Origin: Polytrichum commune
Lineage: Eukaryota; Streptophyta; Polytrichopsida; Polytrichales; Polytrichaceae
Direction of reading: 5' to 3'
Assembly (NCBI GenBank): GCA_950295325.1
Contig: OX485803.1
Location: 41,183,554-41,247,553, forward strand
Length of the DNA: 64,000 nucleotides
The notes beneath the pieces were generated by a model. It was not told the DNA's origin. It ran no database searches and saw only the letters and a list, made by a program, of their open reading frames with translations. A program made the translations under genes and the position numbers. Of the stretch, positions 1 to 13,300 are shown piece after piece. Each line of letters begins with the position of its first letter. Within the stretch, counting starts at the first letter, position 1.

Positions 1-1991
1 CCCCTGCAATCACTCAAGTTAGGCGCATATCACGTAAGCGATTGGATTATGAACATGTGTGCTTCAAAATTACAGAATTATGATATGTGAATCCGGGAGC
101 AACGATGGCACTCAATACTTGTTCAAATGTTGCAATGCCTCTATACTAGGACTGATGCAGTGACAACCCTAACATATGGATGATGGGTAATGGGAGATGT
201 GAGATAGGATGAATGACGGGCATGATGAGCAAGTCGCGTGGATGGCGCTCTGTAACCTAATGATGTGATTGTTATGTCTAACATGTCATGCCATGCACCT
301 TGATTCAAAATGGCCAGGGAAGGGCTGGGCTTGGCATTGGGATTGATGTTTGGGTTGGCATGATCAAGGGCTTTGATGCATTGGGTTGTGCAACAACATA
401 GAAAACCATTGGGTGTGGTAATGTTAGGGGTCACAAGTCACATGATACATCTTTCCAAAGTATATGGTATCAAATAAGTAAATGTATTACAAGATGCAAC
501 AAAAATCAATGAAGTGCAAAAGTGGTATGACCCAGTTTGTTGTGTGGTCCTATTGGAGGCACTTCTACCTTCACTTATAGTTTTGGACATTGGATTGGAT
601 TCATTTAGCTAGCAATTGTGAAACACAAAGATTGTCTTTTCAAGATTCTAGTATTAGAGGTGGGATAAAAAAAGTAATACAAAGTCGAACTGAAGATTCT
701 CTATGTCTTTAAGTCATATAAGCCCCCAGTTGTGTTTAGATAATTGAACATAAAATGGTCGATGTATTTCTGAGCACATAAGTAGCCCAGTCTCAATTTC
801 GATCCATGCATCATTTTGGTGTCCATTATTAACAACAGCCCTCGACATATCCCAATAAAAATATAGGTGTCTGGTAAAGAGGTGTCTGGCCCACATACCT
901 TTAGTCAGAATTCATATAAGTTACCATTTAGCCAAATTCTAAAGTTCCAAAGATTCCGATTCTCAAAACTCCATGGCCTGACATGGATGATACAAAGAAC
1001 ACCCGTTCCATGGTCTGGGCTTACGCAATCAAAGAACCACATGGGTTAAGTACAATGGGTGCTTGTTGACATGACCCAAAAACAGGATAGTTAAAGGAAC
1101 AGGCATGTCAGATTCATGAATGTTTGGTAGTAGGCTTGGAAATGTAATATAGGATGTTGGCAATTCCTTAATGGAGCATGGTTACATCATCAAACCAATT
1201 GGAGAAGCTTGGGACACACATGACGTACCCTGTGCATTGTCAATAGAAGGGTTCCAAGGAAGTCCTCTTGGGCACAAGGGTCGAGATGTCAGACATATCT
1301 ATGGGCACCTTTTAAGCAGGGTACTTCTGACTCTTTTTTGACAAGGCTTTGCTGCAAGTTCGAAGAAAAAGGTCTTGGCACGTGCAAGTGTTTCTATACA
1401 CTTGACAGCACAATTTGTTGCTCCCGAGCATTTTCATGATTTCGTCAAATGACCTACCATTGTAGTTCAATTAGAAAATTTATCCCAAAACAGACAAAGT
1501 AATGTGACAAATTTCAAATTTCACAAAATGCACCAGGCTTGCAAGTAGAATATAGCCAGGTAAGCAGTTCCATGAGTGCTCAATATTGTATTGCAAATAA
1601 ATTGATGCATTCATTTGTGTGAAACAAAGGGAATGAGAAGTTCTGACAAGACTAGACATGAAAATTTAAGGTTAGTCAATTCTTTCCTGCAAGTAAGTAA
1701 GCAAAAAACCCAGTAGAAACCACGCTTTCCACAGCAGTACAGGCTAGTCACATACAGACTCCATGTAAAATTGATGCAAACTAGAACCAGACTCTTTTTT
1801 GCCAAACTGGAGTGGGTTACAGCTCACGCCTTATGTCACCCATGTTGACCTCATGTACATCATAGCATGTTGGTTAATGACATTGATCTCTAGTATCTAT
1901 TTGCTCTACAAGGTCTGATGGCATTGTTCAGAATCAACTTGGGCTTTCCAACATCTTTATAAGTACATTCTAACTTGAAAGCTTTGATTTC
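1..1991. other. Intergenic DNA and likely 3' untranslated region
   Basis: No supported gene. Open frames are short, have no family resemblance and are not joined by plausible splice sites. The right-hand few hundred bases are probably the 3' untranslated region of the glycosyltransferase gene that ends at 1992 on the minus strand. Confidence 0.5.
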
Positions 1992-4900
1992 CTATATCTT
2001 TCTCTGGATAAGCCTTCCCTGCTTTTTCAATCTCTTCACTTCCTCTTTGCTAGCCTGCACTGTATGCCAGTTGAGGGTTGGCGACAGTAAGGCAGCAGCA
2101 AGACCTGGATGTCCAGCAACTACAAGTCGATGAAGGATGGGGCTCAGTGTTTTCTCAGTGACAAGTCCACCGAGCGTGAGAAGAAACCAAATACCTTCAT
2201 GTAATGGCGTCAACTGTGTCATGAGGCGAACATTGAGGCTTGGGTGCTTGAGAAAGAACTGCACCCCATTCCGTCCTCTTTGTCTCTCCTGCAGCAACGC
2301 TTAAGCGTTATCAAGACAATATCTAACCATCTTCTTGATTCTGGGCCGTCTAAATTGGTATGTGCACACAGTTTTCAAGTAATTTTTCATTGCAGGTGAC
2401 TGACATGTGATACAATCCCTGGATATTATCTTCCTCAAATTTTTATTGCACTATTCCTGGGACCTCTAAATAGTGTCACTTAGCTATGTGCTGCTGAACT
2501 TGAGCTCTCTGTCCACCCATGACCAAGATTTCATTGATCTTCATGCAGGATACTACTGATTGGAGTTAAGCACATTTACCAGTGCGACAACATCCTTGAG
2601 AATGAGAAAGAAGTTAAGTTTGTATATAACACCCCAGGCATCTGTAACTCTTCCTAACAACAGTAGCCATACATAACTAGCTCACTACACCGACATCACC
2701 TAATAGTGTGGATTACCATTTGGAGTTACTCCTTGCTTTTTCTTTATAATAAGAATATCAGTTTCTACCCAGATCACATAAATAGCTACATTAAATATTG
2801 TATTTACTGTCATATGGTATTTTATGTCATTGTGGTAACTTTTCTAGTGACACTTCTTATGAATAAGTTTACAAGTACTGTCATCCCAACTTACTTTTAG
2901 TTCTTCCACTTTTAGTTTGGTATGTTCTGCATCCTAACATTTCTGTAATGAAATATTGTCATGGATGATCGAAATTTGGATGAAAATTCTCTAAGTAAGT
3001 GACAGTAATTGCAACAATCTTTACAAGGAATGACAAGTAATGCTAAGTTTACATTTACTGTTGGTGACACAACAGGGACGCTTTACAATTAGTATTGAGC
3101 AAGACAAATAGGGTTGGTGACACTAAATACAATATTTAGTGTAATATGCACATCAAGGACCATGATATAACTTGCTTGGTAAATAGGAAAAAAATCTCAG
3201 TAAAAGTCATAACAAAGTGTAACTCCGAATGGCAACCCACACTGAAAGGTTATACTGGTGTAATATTCAATAACTCTAGGTTCAGTAATAAGACCTGGTT
3301 GATAAGCTTGGGGATCTGGTCCATTGAGAATGCCGGATGCCAATGGTAGCCCACAGCCAAGGGCACATGTTTGATTCTCGCCCCCACCTGTTTTAATCTC
3401 ACTGCACCCAGGTTGCTAGACTGTCAGGATCACACTAATCCATCATGTCAAAACTTCCAAAGATTGCAATTAGTAATCAGTAGTAGCAGAGATTCGCTGA
3501 TTTTACCTAAGAGGGGATGATAATGGATGCTTAGAAGCACTACAAATAGAAGAAGAGATGACTTTGATGTTGCCAACGGCTTGATTTATGGTGTCACTTC
3601 AACTTGTAGTTAGGCTAATTCTGTATATAATTCCGAAACAGACATCATGAGAATTAGAGGGACCTAGAACAATACTGCTCCTTTTCAAAGACACCTTGAA
3701 TGGGTACGGACAAGCCAACCTGCACCTTACCTCCCCCAAGGGTAAGCCCCTAGATTCCCACATGGTTGGTTCAAAATATCTGGTTCACCCAGAAATTCCC
3801 ACTATGATTGGGTGAACTATAGTAGTAGGAAGGTCACCTATCCGAGCTCTATTCCGGTCTTAGGTGGCTTAACCTCAGAGTTCCTATGGGATCCAGGTTA
3901 AGGGCTTAGGTTTAAGCCGCCCTTGAAGCACTACACTTCTAATGTTGCACTAAGGATGAACTACATCCACTAAATGTGTAACTTCCATATCAATCTCACC
4001 TACAATAATAAATGTCAGCAAGATCTTTGAAAGGACGTTGACAGAGAGTAACATCTCTAGATAGGCTTTAGGATGATGTATAGTGAAGCTATTAGATGAG
4101 TAACACTAAATACTGTACGATGTGTATACACTCAAATAAACAAGTCTGTTCATTTTGATCTTTTGTCGAATGCAAAACATCAATTTTGGATTGGAGTTCT
4201 TAGTCTTACCTCCAAGCTCAAGGTCTTCCCAACCATATTCACTGAAGTCAGCATCAAAAGGACCCTCTGACACACCTTTGAGCAAGCTTCCAGCTTTAAA
4301 AAGAAGTCTTCGTGAGAGTGCAACATTTCCTGTGGCAAAGAATGCAGCTGAGTTGTCCTGCATGTAGAGAAACACCAAATTCTCTACAGTTACTACCTAC
4401 CAGCGTACTTTGCCTGTCAAGCTCTTGAAGCAGCAAGTTCAATTCAAGCCAAAACGTTAACCCATTCACAGTTAGGAAGGTTTTGCACGAAAATCAATTG
4501 CTAGAACATTAGAAATTTATTCCAACAAAGAGAAGTCAAATTAAATTTGGGAACAAGTGTAGCTAATGTACAGTGAGCTTGAACTTCTCAGATTTAGGGT
4601 CCTCAAAATTGGCAGTATTCACAACTCGCCCATAAGTAAATGTGAGGTCATCACTGTGCTGCAAACGTGCTCCCATTAAGGCATCCCCATGTTCTTTCAG
4701 AAAATCTTTGGTGACAACAAGATCTGAATCTATGAACACAATCACGGCCCCTCTTGCTTTCCTGATCCCTAAGTTCCTTGCCCTTGTTGCCCCTGCAGAA
4801 ACCAATAATTACTTGAGAGCATTAGCCTTCATCGAAAGGCAACAAATTGATTGTAAAATATGGACATAGTAAGAATCAGGAAAGCATAATAATCAGCAAC

Positions 4901-5775
4901 TGACCCTCTGCCTCTAAAGAACACACCACAGGCAAAACAAAAGATTATACATCCAGTTGGGAAATTTTCCTCATTCATAGCCGCCAGCGCCATAACATGA
5001 GTTTCATGATGCTCTATGTGCAGGGTTGCAATTATCAATACCTCTGACAAACTTCTAGAACTGCTAGCTTCAAAAAGACATCTCTGTAATAGCAATGCCC
5101 AAGTGTGAAGATGGGCTTTTAAGTTCAACTGCAACCTCCATGTTGTTGTTTGATGACCTTCACGTGTGGGAAGCGCAAGCTCAATCTCAATAGTGCTTCT
5201 TCCTGCCCTTGTGAACCACATTCTTCAACCAAGGAATTGTTAATGCCCTCCACCAAGGAACCATCTCTTGTTCTTTTGTTCACAAGAAGTTTGTTATGAT
5301 TTTGTAAGACATCCACGGGTTGTAGAAACTCAAGGGTTCCGTCTGTTGAGCCATCGTCCACTACTACCACCTCATACTGCTTGATACCGCTGAGTTCATA
5401 ACCCTCTTGCTCTTCAAGGGCTTCTAAGCACTTGGTGAGGATCGGAAGACGGTTGTATGTTGGGATTATCACACTCCAAATGCCTTCTTCCCCTTGCACC
5501 TCAACATTTTCACGTTGAGGTTGAGGTTTCACCAAGGGAGCTGAGGATGCAGTTCCTGCTTGTGCAGCGGATGCGGTTAGCATTCTCTTTGAGAAGGCGC
5601 TGCATAGCAATGTGAAAGCACAATGGCGTCTCGGGATTGGAGACTTTGAAAGCACCCAGGTAAGTGCACAAGAAGCTCTTAGCTCAGCCAGATTTGGTTG
5701 CCTTGAATGAGATACAATCAAAGAGTCTGCTGTAAATGGGGGCTGGAAAAACCTTGAAAATATTTGCGACGCCAT
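1992..5775 (-). CDS. Glycosyltransferase family 2 protein, probably plastid- or mitochondrion-targeted
   Basis: Five coding exons on the minus strand: 5775-5136, 4792-4572, 4357-4210, 3401-3295 and 2288-1992, joining in phase to 470 residues. Residues 1-90 are Ser/Arg-rich with few acids, like an organelle transit peptide. The GT-A fold follows: VIIPTYNR at about 102-109, VVVDDGSTDGT at 137-147, a DSD metal-binding motif at 235-237, and GWEDLELG at 329-336, the usual position of the catalytic Glu/Asp. GYHWHPAF at 354-361 and a long helical tail are typical of the plant chloroplast members of the family. The family transfers a sugar from a nucleotide sugar; the acceptor is unknown. The start is the first ATG of the exon (GACGTGATGG). 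The acceptor TTATTCAG just upstream implies a separate leader exon. Exon 4 is small and easily missed. Confidence 0.9.
2786..3142. mobile_element. Terminal-inverted-repeat element, family B, copy 1 (uninterrupted)
   Basis: A 357-bp element inside the last intron of the glycosyltransferase gene. Its left end (CTACATTAAATATTGTATTT) and the inverted right end (GTGACACTAAATACAATATT) match. Related copies lie at 37400-37940 and 49240-50212. It has no coding capacity, so it is non-autonomous. At about 3057 it keeps the empty target site of the Tourist-like element nested in the 49-kb copy. Confidence 0.7.
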
Positions 5776-5781
5776 CACGTC

Positions 5782-7195
5782 CTGAATAAGGACAATAATG
5801 CAGCTCAGATGACGTTACAGTATTTCTGAAACCTACCAAGTGGATATGGTTGCCTTGTTGGAAAGGTTGGACAAATCTGCATCCCCAACCCTAAAGTTGT
5901 TGCAAAACTCACAGACTGAACAGGAGTTGACACCATCATGTTTCTGTAGAATTTCAAATCCAGCTGTGAGTAGACAGATTGGAGATATCCTGCACCTTCG
6001 TAAAAGGTGCAATCTCCTGACGATCCTCAAAATAAATCCAAAATTTCTACAACGAACATTTGACCTCATACCAAAAATTCAAGCCAAACACAACGTTGTC
6101 TCGTTGTAGATGGGAAGCAACACAAACTAATGTTACACATAAATTTTGTATGCAATGATGCCGTGCCAAATGAAGAGAATTGAGCAAGCTTTAGAATATA
6201 CAACAGAAGCTGACAGAAAGAGGACTGAATGCTGCAACCACTATCTACTGCACAATGACATGTCCCAGCAACAATAAGAATGTACACATATTTTCTATGT
6301 GAAAATTAATGTTGTGTAGGTATCTGAATTGAACATGGCTATCAATGAGGATATGTGTATGTAAATAAAATGCCTACCCGGCTGGTAGCACATCCTTCAA
6401 CACCAGTATTGATACCCACTTGACATTTGCACATATATCATTGCAAAATTCCATGGTATCACCTATATACCTTGGAACACTTTACAACCATTTTCAATAC
6501 CATGTACCACCAGGCATCAAATTCTGAAGTTGTCTGGTAACTTAAGGTATGTGAGCATTATATGGGTCACTCGTCTTAAACAGAGACCTGTATTTGAGTG
6601 GTGTGAGGTTAGGTGTGGATCTTAGAACGGACATGTGTTCAAAAGGGATTGGACTACGTGCTCAAAATTTGTTAACCATTCTAGGCTCAATAATCAACAT
6701 GATTGGGGTTCTACATGATCATTTGATGAGGTAGAGAATCTTCACTCTGATAATGAATTAGCATATTCTAATGAGCTCCAAAAATTATGAGGAGAATGGC
6801 TAAAGGCACGATTAGGATTTGCTAATTATCTTGCACTAATTGCGAGATTCATACTCTACAAGAAATGGGTGCAGAGCTGAAAGTGTCCGTTCGAGACCCG
6901 CTTCTCTCATATGGAAAAACAATACGCACACAACATCACACTGGTGTAAACCCTAAACCTCCGTCCCCAAAACCTAGCATCCCTACCCTCTTTTTTTCCC
7001 TGCAATTCAATACCGTAATGGAAGAACGACAACAACTCCGACAAGGTAACAAGCGAATTCAAAGCGTTCCCTACGTAGCAGGACCTCAATTGCATCCCAA
7101 AATTCTCAGCATTCCTCTGAATCCGACCAGCACACATTTCTGATGCCAAAAAAATCACAACACAGAAAAAGGGGGCATGTTCATTGGACCATACC
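5782..7195 (-). other. Probable leader intron of the glycosyltransferase gene
   Basis: The region from the donor AG|GTATGG (at 7195/7194) to the acceptor TTCAG|GACGTG (at 5782/5781) has no supported coding exon. It contains a dispersed-repeat copy at about 6570-6915. The intron itself is inferred from the splice borders only. Confidence 0.4.
6570..6915 (+). repeat. Dispersed repeat family R1, copy 1
   Basis: Shares its order of segments with copies at 16255-16560, 42080-42600 and 63590-63760 (same strand) and, inverted, at 27072-27650, 47885-48320 and 61545-61835. Common landmarks are a TATTTGAGTGG start block, a GAGAATCTTCACT block, and an end block containing GGATTTGCTAAT and GTGGGTGCAGAG. 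It has no open frame. The ends look weakly inverted (TGGGTC at both), but no target duplication is convincing, so the class is undetermined. Confidence 0.6.
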
Positions 7196-7480
7196 TGATC
7201 AAGCAGGACAGAGTATCTGGATTCCCTTCCCATCCCATGGAACACGATGCTGACGCATTGTAGCAAACGAGTGAGAAAAATGTAGGATATAGTGAGGGTT
7301 ACTTGGAGATTGAAGAATCGAAGCTAGACCATCTTCAAAGACACAATCACCGAAATCGAAATCTCTAAGTGCAATGCAGAATTTCGAAATCAACAGTAGA
7401 CTCTAGTTAGCAGATTGAAGGCGACCCAGCATTTCTTCCGGGGAATGACTACGCAGACGTTCATCCATGGATGCCATCGT
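7196..7480 (-). promoter_or_regulatory. Possible 5' leader exon of the glycosyltransferase gene, with an upstream ORF
   Basis: An open, less AT-rich stretch ends at a strong minus-strand donor (GATCAG|GTATGG) that could splice to 5781, six bases before the ATG of the main frame. It carries a 24-codon upstream ORF at 7477-7403 with two in-frame ATGs; the peptide begins MASMDERLRSHSPEE and is rich in charged residues. If the leader is right, this uORF precedes the glycosyltransferase start and could dampen its translation. It could also be the first exon of another transcript. Confidence 0.35.
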
Positions 7481-10315
7481 CCGAAATTAATAACGGGGTT
7501 TATATTCCTGTGTATTATCCATAACCATAATCAATTAATATGGATGAAAAATGCTTGTTCTATTGGAATATATGTTGATATGACCCATCGCCATATCCAC
7601 ATTTGAATGATGAAAGTGGATGTGATCATCCACTTTTTCGAACCAGTTGAGCCCCTTTTTTGCCACCACAATTTTGTAATAAGCATATTTTGTAATAAAA
7701 AAATTTGTATGATATAATATTACTCAACACTAAGGAATCAGTATTGTTCACTCTACAAGGGTGAACATCCATGTGGGTCATGTCTAGGTCCCCTTACTGG
7801 AGCATTATTTTTTTTAGAAATTAATGCCAGCCAACCACTGCCTAGTTCACTTTTGTCAATTATTGCCATGTGGGACAACTTCACAAAGCATAACGGTGTA
7901 TTCCCAAGTTCCAAGGAGCCCCCCCCTCCATATAGAAAAGGGAACACTGAGGTGCCTTTGAGTTTATGGAGAATGCCCTTTTTAAAATTAGCAAGACATG
8001 CAGCTATACAAACATGTCGGAACCCCAAATTCACACTCGGGCTTAATGTGGGTGTCATAAGGAATCCTATAGGTATTGTTCGAGAGTATCCATCATGGAT
8101 ACCTGGGCACACAAAACACTCTTCCATTGCTAATTATTGTAATGAGCGATCAATGAGCATATCACCTCTTAGATGTCCAACTCATGTTGATTGGTTTACC
8201 TAGAATAGGCTAGGGTACTTGAAATGATGAAGCCCTTTGCCTAGTTTTTCCCTTGAAAATGGCTATGCATACGAAACTGGTGGGATAATACATCCACAAA
8301 AGTGGATGGACGTGGGTGGTTAACGAGTGTAGATAGTGAGCGTGCACCAAGAAGAGCAAGCTTGTAGAGTGCCTTATCCGTATCCACAAATCTCCCACAT
8401 GCTTCCACTTTTTGCTTTCAGAATGCATGTGCATGTGCACTATGCCATTGGTTGTTGCATGCATATCCACATTTAGGGATAGACGTTTCTTATTTTCATA
8501 GTCTTGCACAAAAAATAATAACAAAACTCTTCAATTCAAGTATCCTAAATCATCTTAAGTAAAACAATCACCTTCAAGATTTAGGTGGAATTCCGAGACA
8601 ATACAATGTTATTAATTGGATGTTGCATTATCTTGAAAGCCTTTTCTTATATTGATCCGCAATTATGCAGTTCGACTTGATGGATGAGTAACTAAAAACC
8701 ACAATGACCAAAGACTGTAACGCTCTGCAATGGCCTTCCTGAATATTGCCCAACATTTCCGTGTTATCTATTTTCTTGAGCTAATCCCTACACCAGTTTT
8801 GATTTGGAGGACACCGTACCAAAGGAGCCTCAATGTCATGCTCTCTAATTACATCATTACTTACAGATGGAATTGGCTTTACAAACATCAGTGTGCAAAG
8901 GTATGATGGAATTTACCCGCATTCCACTAGAATGAGATTGTCCACTTTGCACATATGTAGCAAATCTCTACAGTAGTTTCACCTTGAAACTTTTCTTCAT
9001 ATTGAATTTGGCCATTGGTAAGCTCTCTAGGACATTTGTGTGACATCTTCATTGTGGGAATAATTCAGTTTTTGATGGTCAAGACTAATGATGTTTTCAT
9101 ATTGTGGAATTCATAGGTAACATGGACAAAAATCATAGCTGAGAATACGAGTTGGTAGATGCCAAAGACCCCATAATGTTGTGACAAAAATCCCACTTGA
9201 CACCTGTCTGTGTTGCACTCCATTACATGTTTCTAGTGAACTGATAATTTTTAGATGATCACTAATGATATACTTAGACCAAAATCCATACATTGATTAG
9301 TTTTGTGCATTTGCCTACAATGTGCAAAGATCCTCCTACAGACTTACAATACCCTCCCCAGATGCATATGCAACCTAATGTAGCAAGATGATAGGTCGGG
9401 TAGCACACGTGTGCACCAACATTGCATCTCTAGATTTTGTTTCATATATAGTGTGTTCTTTGGAATTGCTAGCCCCAGATTATTCTAGGAGGCTGTCTAT
9501 ACCAGCATGTCTATACCAAATAACTCAAAAGTCCAAGCTTCTCTATTGGATTGGAGTGGGGTGGCCTAAGCTAGTAAACAGCCAATTACTAAATGGGATA
9601 GCATGGACAACAGTTGAATTCATGTTGTTTGTAGAACAAGTGTGAATATATGTGCATCTGATACAGATGTAATTACACAAAATCCAGAGACTTGCTGCAC
9701 ATAACCTCATTGTGGATCTCCGAAGCCAAGTCAAGCCTTTCCCACAAGAGTTGAGAAATGTCAAACAAGAAACAAGGATACATGCAAAGTCTGGAATGTA
9801 GCAACCAAGCATCTGAGGGAATGCCAAGTAGTAATCGATTGTAATTATAAACACCTTACCCAGAGAGACCAAGACAAAGTGCATCTAGGAAATAAAAATT
9901 CCCAACATGAAACCGTTGCTTCAAACTCTTAATCAGATCTGGATAACTAACATTTCCACGAAAGGCTTTGAGCAAACAGTAAATTGGAATGTCACCCTGC
10001 CTTCATGTGTAGCATACAATATACAACTAGGGTCATGAAAACCTGAATGATATGCTTTCTAGTTTTAAAGGACTCAACTTCTGTAGTAGTCTGCAGTCCT
10101 CCAAAATCTTGCCGGAAAGAAGTTTCTTCAATTTGTTGAAGATGAGAACTGTGAGGGCAAAAATAGGTCGTCAAAGAAAATTGCAACCAATTTGGTTCTC
10201 ATCTTCATCTCGAAATGGACTTCGAGGATTTGGGATTGAGGAGAAATGTTGATTCACAGTGGAGTTGCCCATGACAAGATTGGGCTTTGCAACAGCTGTA
10301 CAGTGGACAAAATAA
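7481..10315. other. Intergenic DNA, nothing recognised
   Basis: AT-rich with scattered short frames on both strands. None shows a family motif or a consistent splice partner. The last few hundred bases are probably the 3' untranslated region of the sigma factor gene. Confidence 0.5.
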
Positions 10316-13300
10316 CTACATTGAATGCAGGTAGCGATCCAGGCCTTGCTCCCTGCTTGAAATTTGCAACTTGCGCATTGCTGCTGTCTCTAACTGCCGC
10401 ACCCTTTCACGAGAAACTCCATACCTGCAAACACTCCCTCTTATTAATAAGCAGATTAACGACCACATTTGAAGTGAAACCTGCACCAGGCCTAGCCTAT
10501 AATCTTGGTTACGATGTTCAGAAAACCAAATCTATGATCTGGACCTCAAAGCGAGAACAAATGCTAGAAGATGTACATCAAAAGCAAAGGAAGACTGAAG
10601 TTGCTCGACTTTGAGAATGTGAATACGAGCAGTTTAGTAAGGCTTGATAATGGCTACCCAAGCTTGTGAGACAAGGAGCAGAAAAACTGGGTGCATCACA
10701 TGGAGTAGCAAATTTGTAACATGGATTGCCACACACAACCTGAGCTCAAGCTCAAGTGCTGGGCCAAGGTGAAAGATTTTCAGCCCATACATGTACCTAA
10801 GATGGTGGGGATTTGTCTCAAGGTTGGTCCCTGCTTTCTCTGGATTCGTTTTCAAGCTAAAGGCCAAACTTCAAGTCCGATGACTACAAGTTTGGTTTTG
10901 AACTTGAAAATCAGTCCAAAATAAGGAGGAACCAGGGCTGAACCATTTTAGGTACATATATGGATTGAAGGTCTTTTACCTTCGCCCACCAGACTTGAAC
11001 TTGAGCTCAAGTTATGTGTTGCAACCCCTACAAGAGAGGCAAGAAGAGGAGGGTCCAAGGGATACAGATAGCCACAAGAAAAGCTGAACCCACCCTTCCA
11101 CCAACTACTGAGATGTTTTTGGTAGGAAAAAAAAAGGAGTAACTCCTATGAGGCAGGGGGCTTCACCTATGACTGATAGTTTCAAGTGACATAGGATAGC
11201 CATCTTGTCGGCCAACTCCATAGTGCAATCGTACAATATCCCGCTCCCTAGGTCCTAGCTGTGATGTTAAAAGTTTATCTATGTCCTCCTGCACCACCAG
11301 ACATCAGTTACCAAACAGAGCAGACAACATAAACCCAAAAACTCTCTTGAAGATGTCAAAAATTTGCAATCCATCACATGCATACACAAGGACCCAACCA
11401 ATTCAACCAGGTCACAAGAAACAGTTCAAGTCCAACACTTTACCCGCATAAGTGTCCTTTCCACAATATTCCAAGGTTGATTTTCTGTGTCTCGGTCTGC
11501 CACCAGCTGTCAGCATTGAAGCAAGGTTATTTGTTAATAAGATATTCACAAGCTAAGGACTGAGAAATCCATGACAATAATGTTTTGTATTATAGTTCTG
11601 TCACCCTTGGACCACTATCTTGTAATGGTCAGATTCCTTGATATATAAGGCATCCAGTTGCTGGAAAAATCGAGAAATCACGCAACAGTAAGATATGTTC
11701 TCCCAGATTTGAGCAACAAAGAATTATCACCGATTTGTCTCTCTAGCACGAAAAAGATGAACTGAAATGGTGTTGCTACCTTTGCACTGGTTTGAGGTAC
11801 TTACACTGTGCAGGGTCTCCCCATCCCCACTTTGGAGAGAATTACGGCCTATTTCCATATCCAATGACACTAATTTCTTGGTCACCTGGAAAACAAATTT
11901 GAAAAATCCTTCCCATCAGTGAACCCAGCAACCCATTGATAACAAACTTATTTGCCACTAAAACATGTCTCTAGAATATACTTGAAACATAATTAATGTG
12001 TCCTTATCTTCAATGGTTGCTCTTCATTCTTCATCCTGATGCACATTCAATAATACCTTGATATGAATCAAACAAAACTCTTTGGGAGGGTGAAGGCTGG
12101 ACATCACCTTCAAAGTGTTCTTTACTTTAGTTCCAGAAAGACTAGTTGCCTCTGATATTTCCTGCATCAAAGGACAATGCACCAGTTAGAAATGTACAAA
12201 TTGCCGAACTAAATTTATGAATCAGCTAGAATCAGCTAACTATCCTTCTTGTGGCTTCCAACATTTCCAAAGTCCAATCTCTATGGTAAGAACAACCCCC
12301 CATTACTGTATAGGACATTACCTGGACTGAAGCAGAAGAGCCTTCTGACAGCAGCCTTGACTTGGCCTTTCTTATGCGACCTAAAGTATCATGCACATGA
12401 ACTGGCACTCTCACAGTCCTTGAGTGATCAGCTATTGCCCTTGTGACTCCCTGCATTCAGACAGCAGTAATGGGTTCTTAAAAAGAAAAATTCAACTATT
12501 GGCTCATAAACCACTTTCACCTCCAATTGTGTTGCAAATTCAACACAAAGACACTTTATTATTCAAATGAGTATTCAGGGCGTACACATCACTAACAATA
12601 CAATTCCTGCAGCACACGTGTCCCATGTTTAATGACCATTACCTGACGGATCCACCAATGAACATATGTTGACAGCTTATACCCTCTAGTATGATCAAAC
12701 TTTTCAACCCCTCGGAGGAGTCCAATTGAACCTTCCTGCAGATTCAACACAAAGTAAACACTTGTGAGTGATACTGACAAAGCCATGTAAAACATGCCCT
12801 ACCTTCACACATACCAACTAGATTGGAAGATTCGATACCAAGATCATATCCCTTTGAACAACGTAATCATTCCAATATGAGTGATATAAATGCCACATCT
12901 ACACCACTTGGATCATTCTCCATAAACAAAACAGACGCCAGAAGGAGAATAAACCTGAATCAAGTCCGCCATCTCAAGCCCATAGCTGTGGTACCGCTTA
13001 GCTACAGAAACCACAAGGCGTAAATTGGCCATCACCATTTTATCCCTAGCAAATTCGGCTTCTCCTAACTTCATCTCAAGATCCCCAACTGGTAAGCGCA
13101 AGTAATGAGCCCACTCATCTTTAGAAGGTTCATAACCTAGCTCAGCGGACAATCTGGAACACCATAACCCACAGGTTAATTCTGCACTTGTAACAGGCCA
13201 GAACTATCATACAAAAATGACACAGTTTTTGGGTTCCTCGACACACACGAGCTTTTTCAAATACAACAGATCTTCAAATGGTTCACACTCAAACTACAAC

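Noticed and set aside
3295-3401. tRNA- or SINE-like segment with a B-box-like TGTTTGATTCTCG
   Set aside because: On the minus strand it is the fourth exon of the glycosyltransferase gene: it encodes the conserved GYHWHPAF stretch and has matching splice borders and phase.
7853-8203. 116-codon plus-strand frame
   Set aside because: An equally long frame runs on the opposite strand; there is no motif, no splice context and ordinary AT-rich composition.
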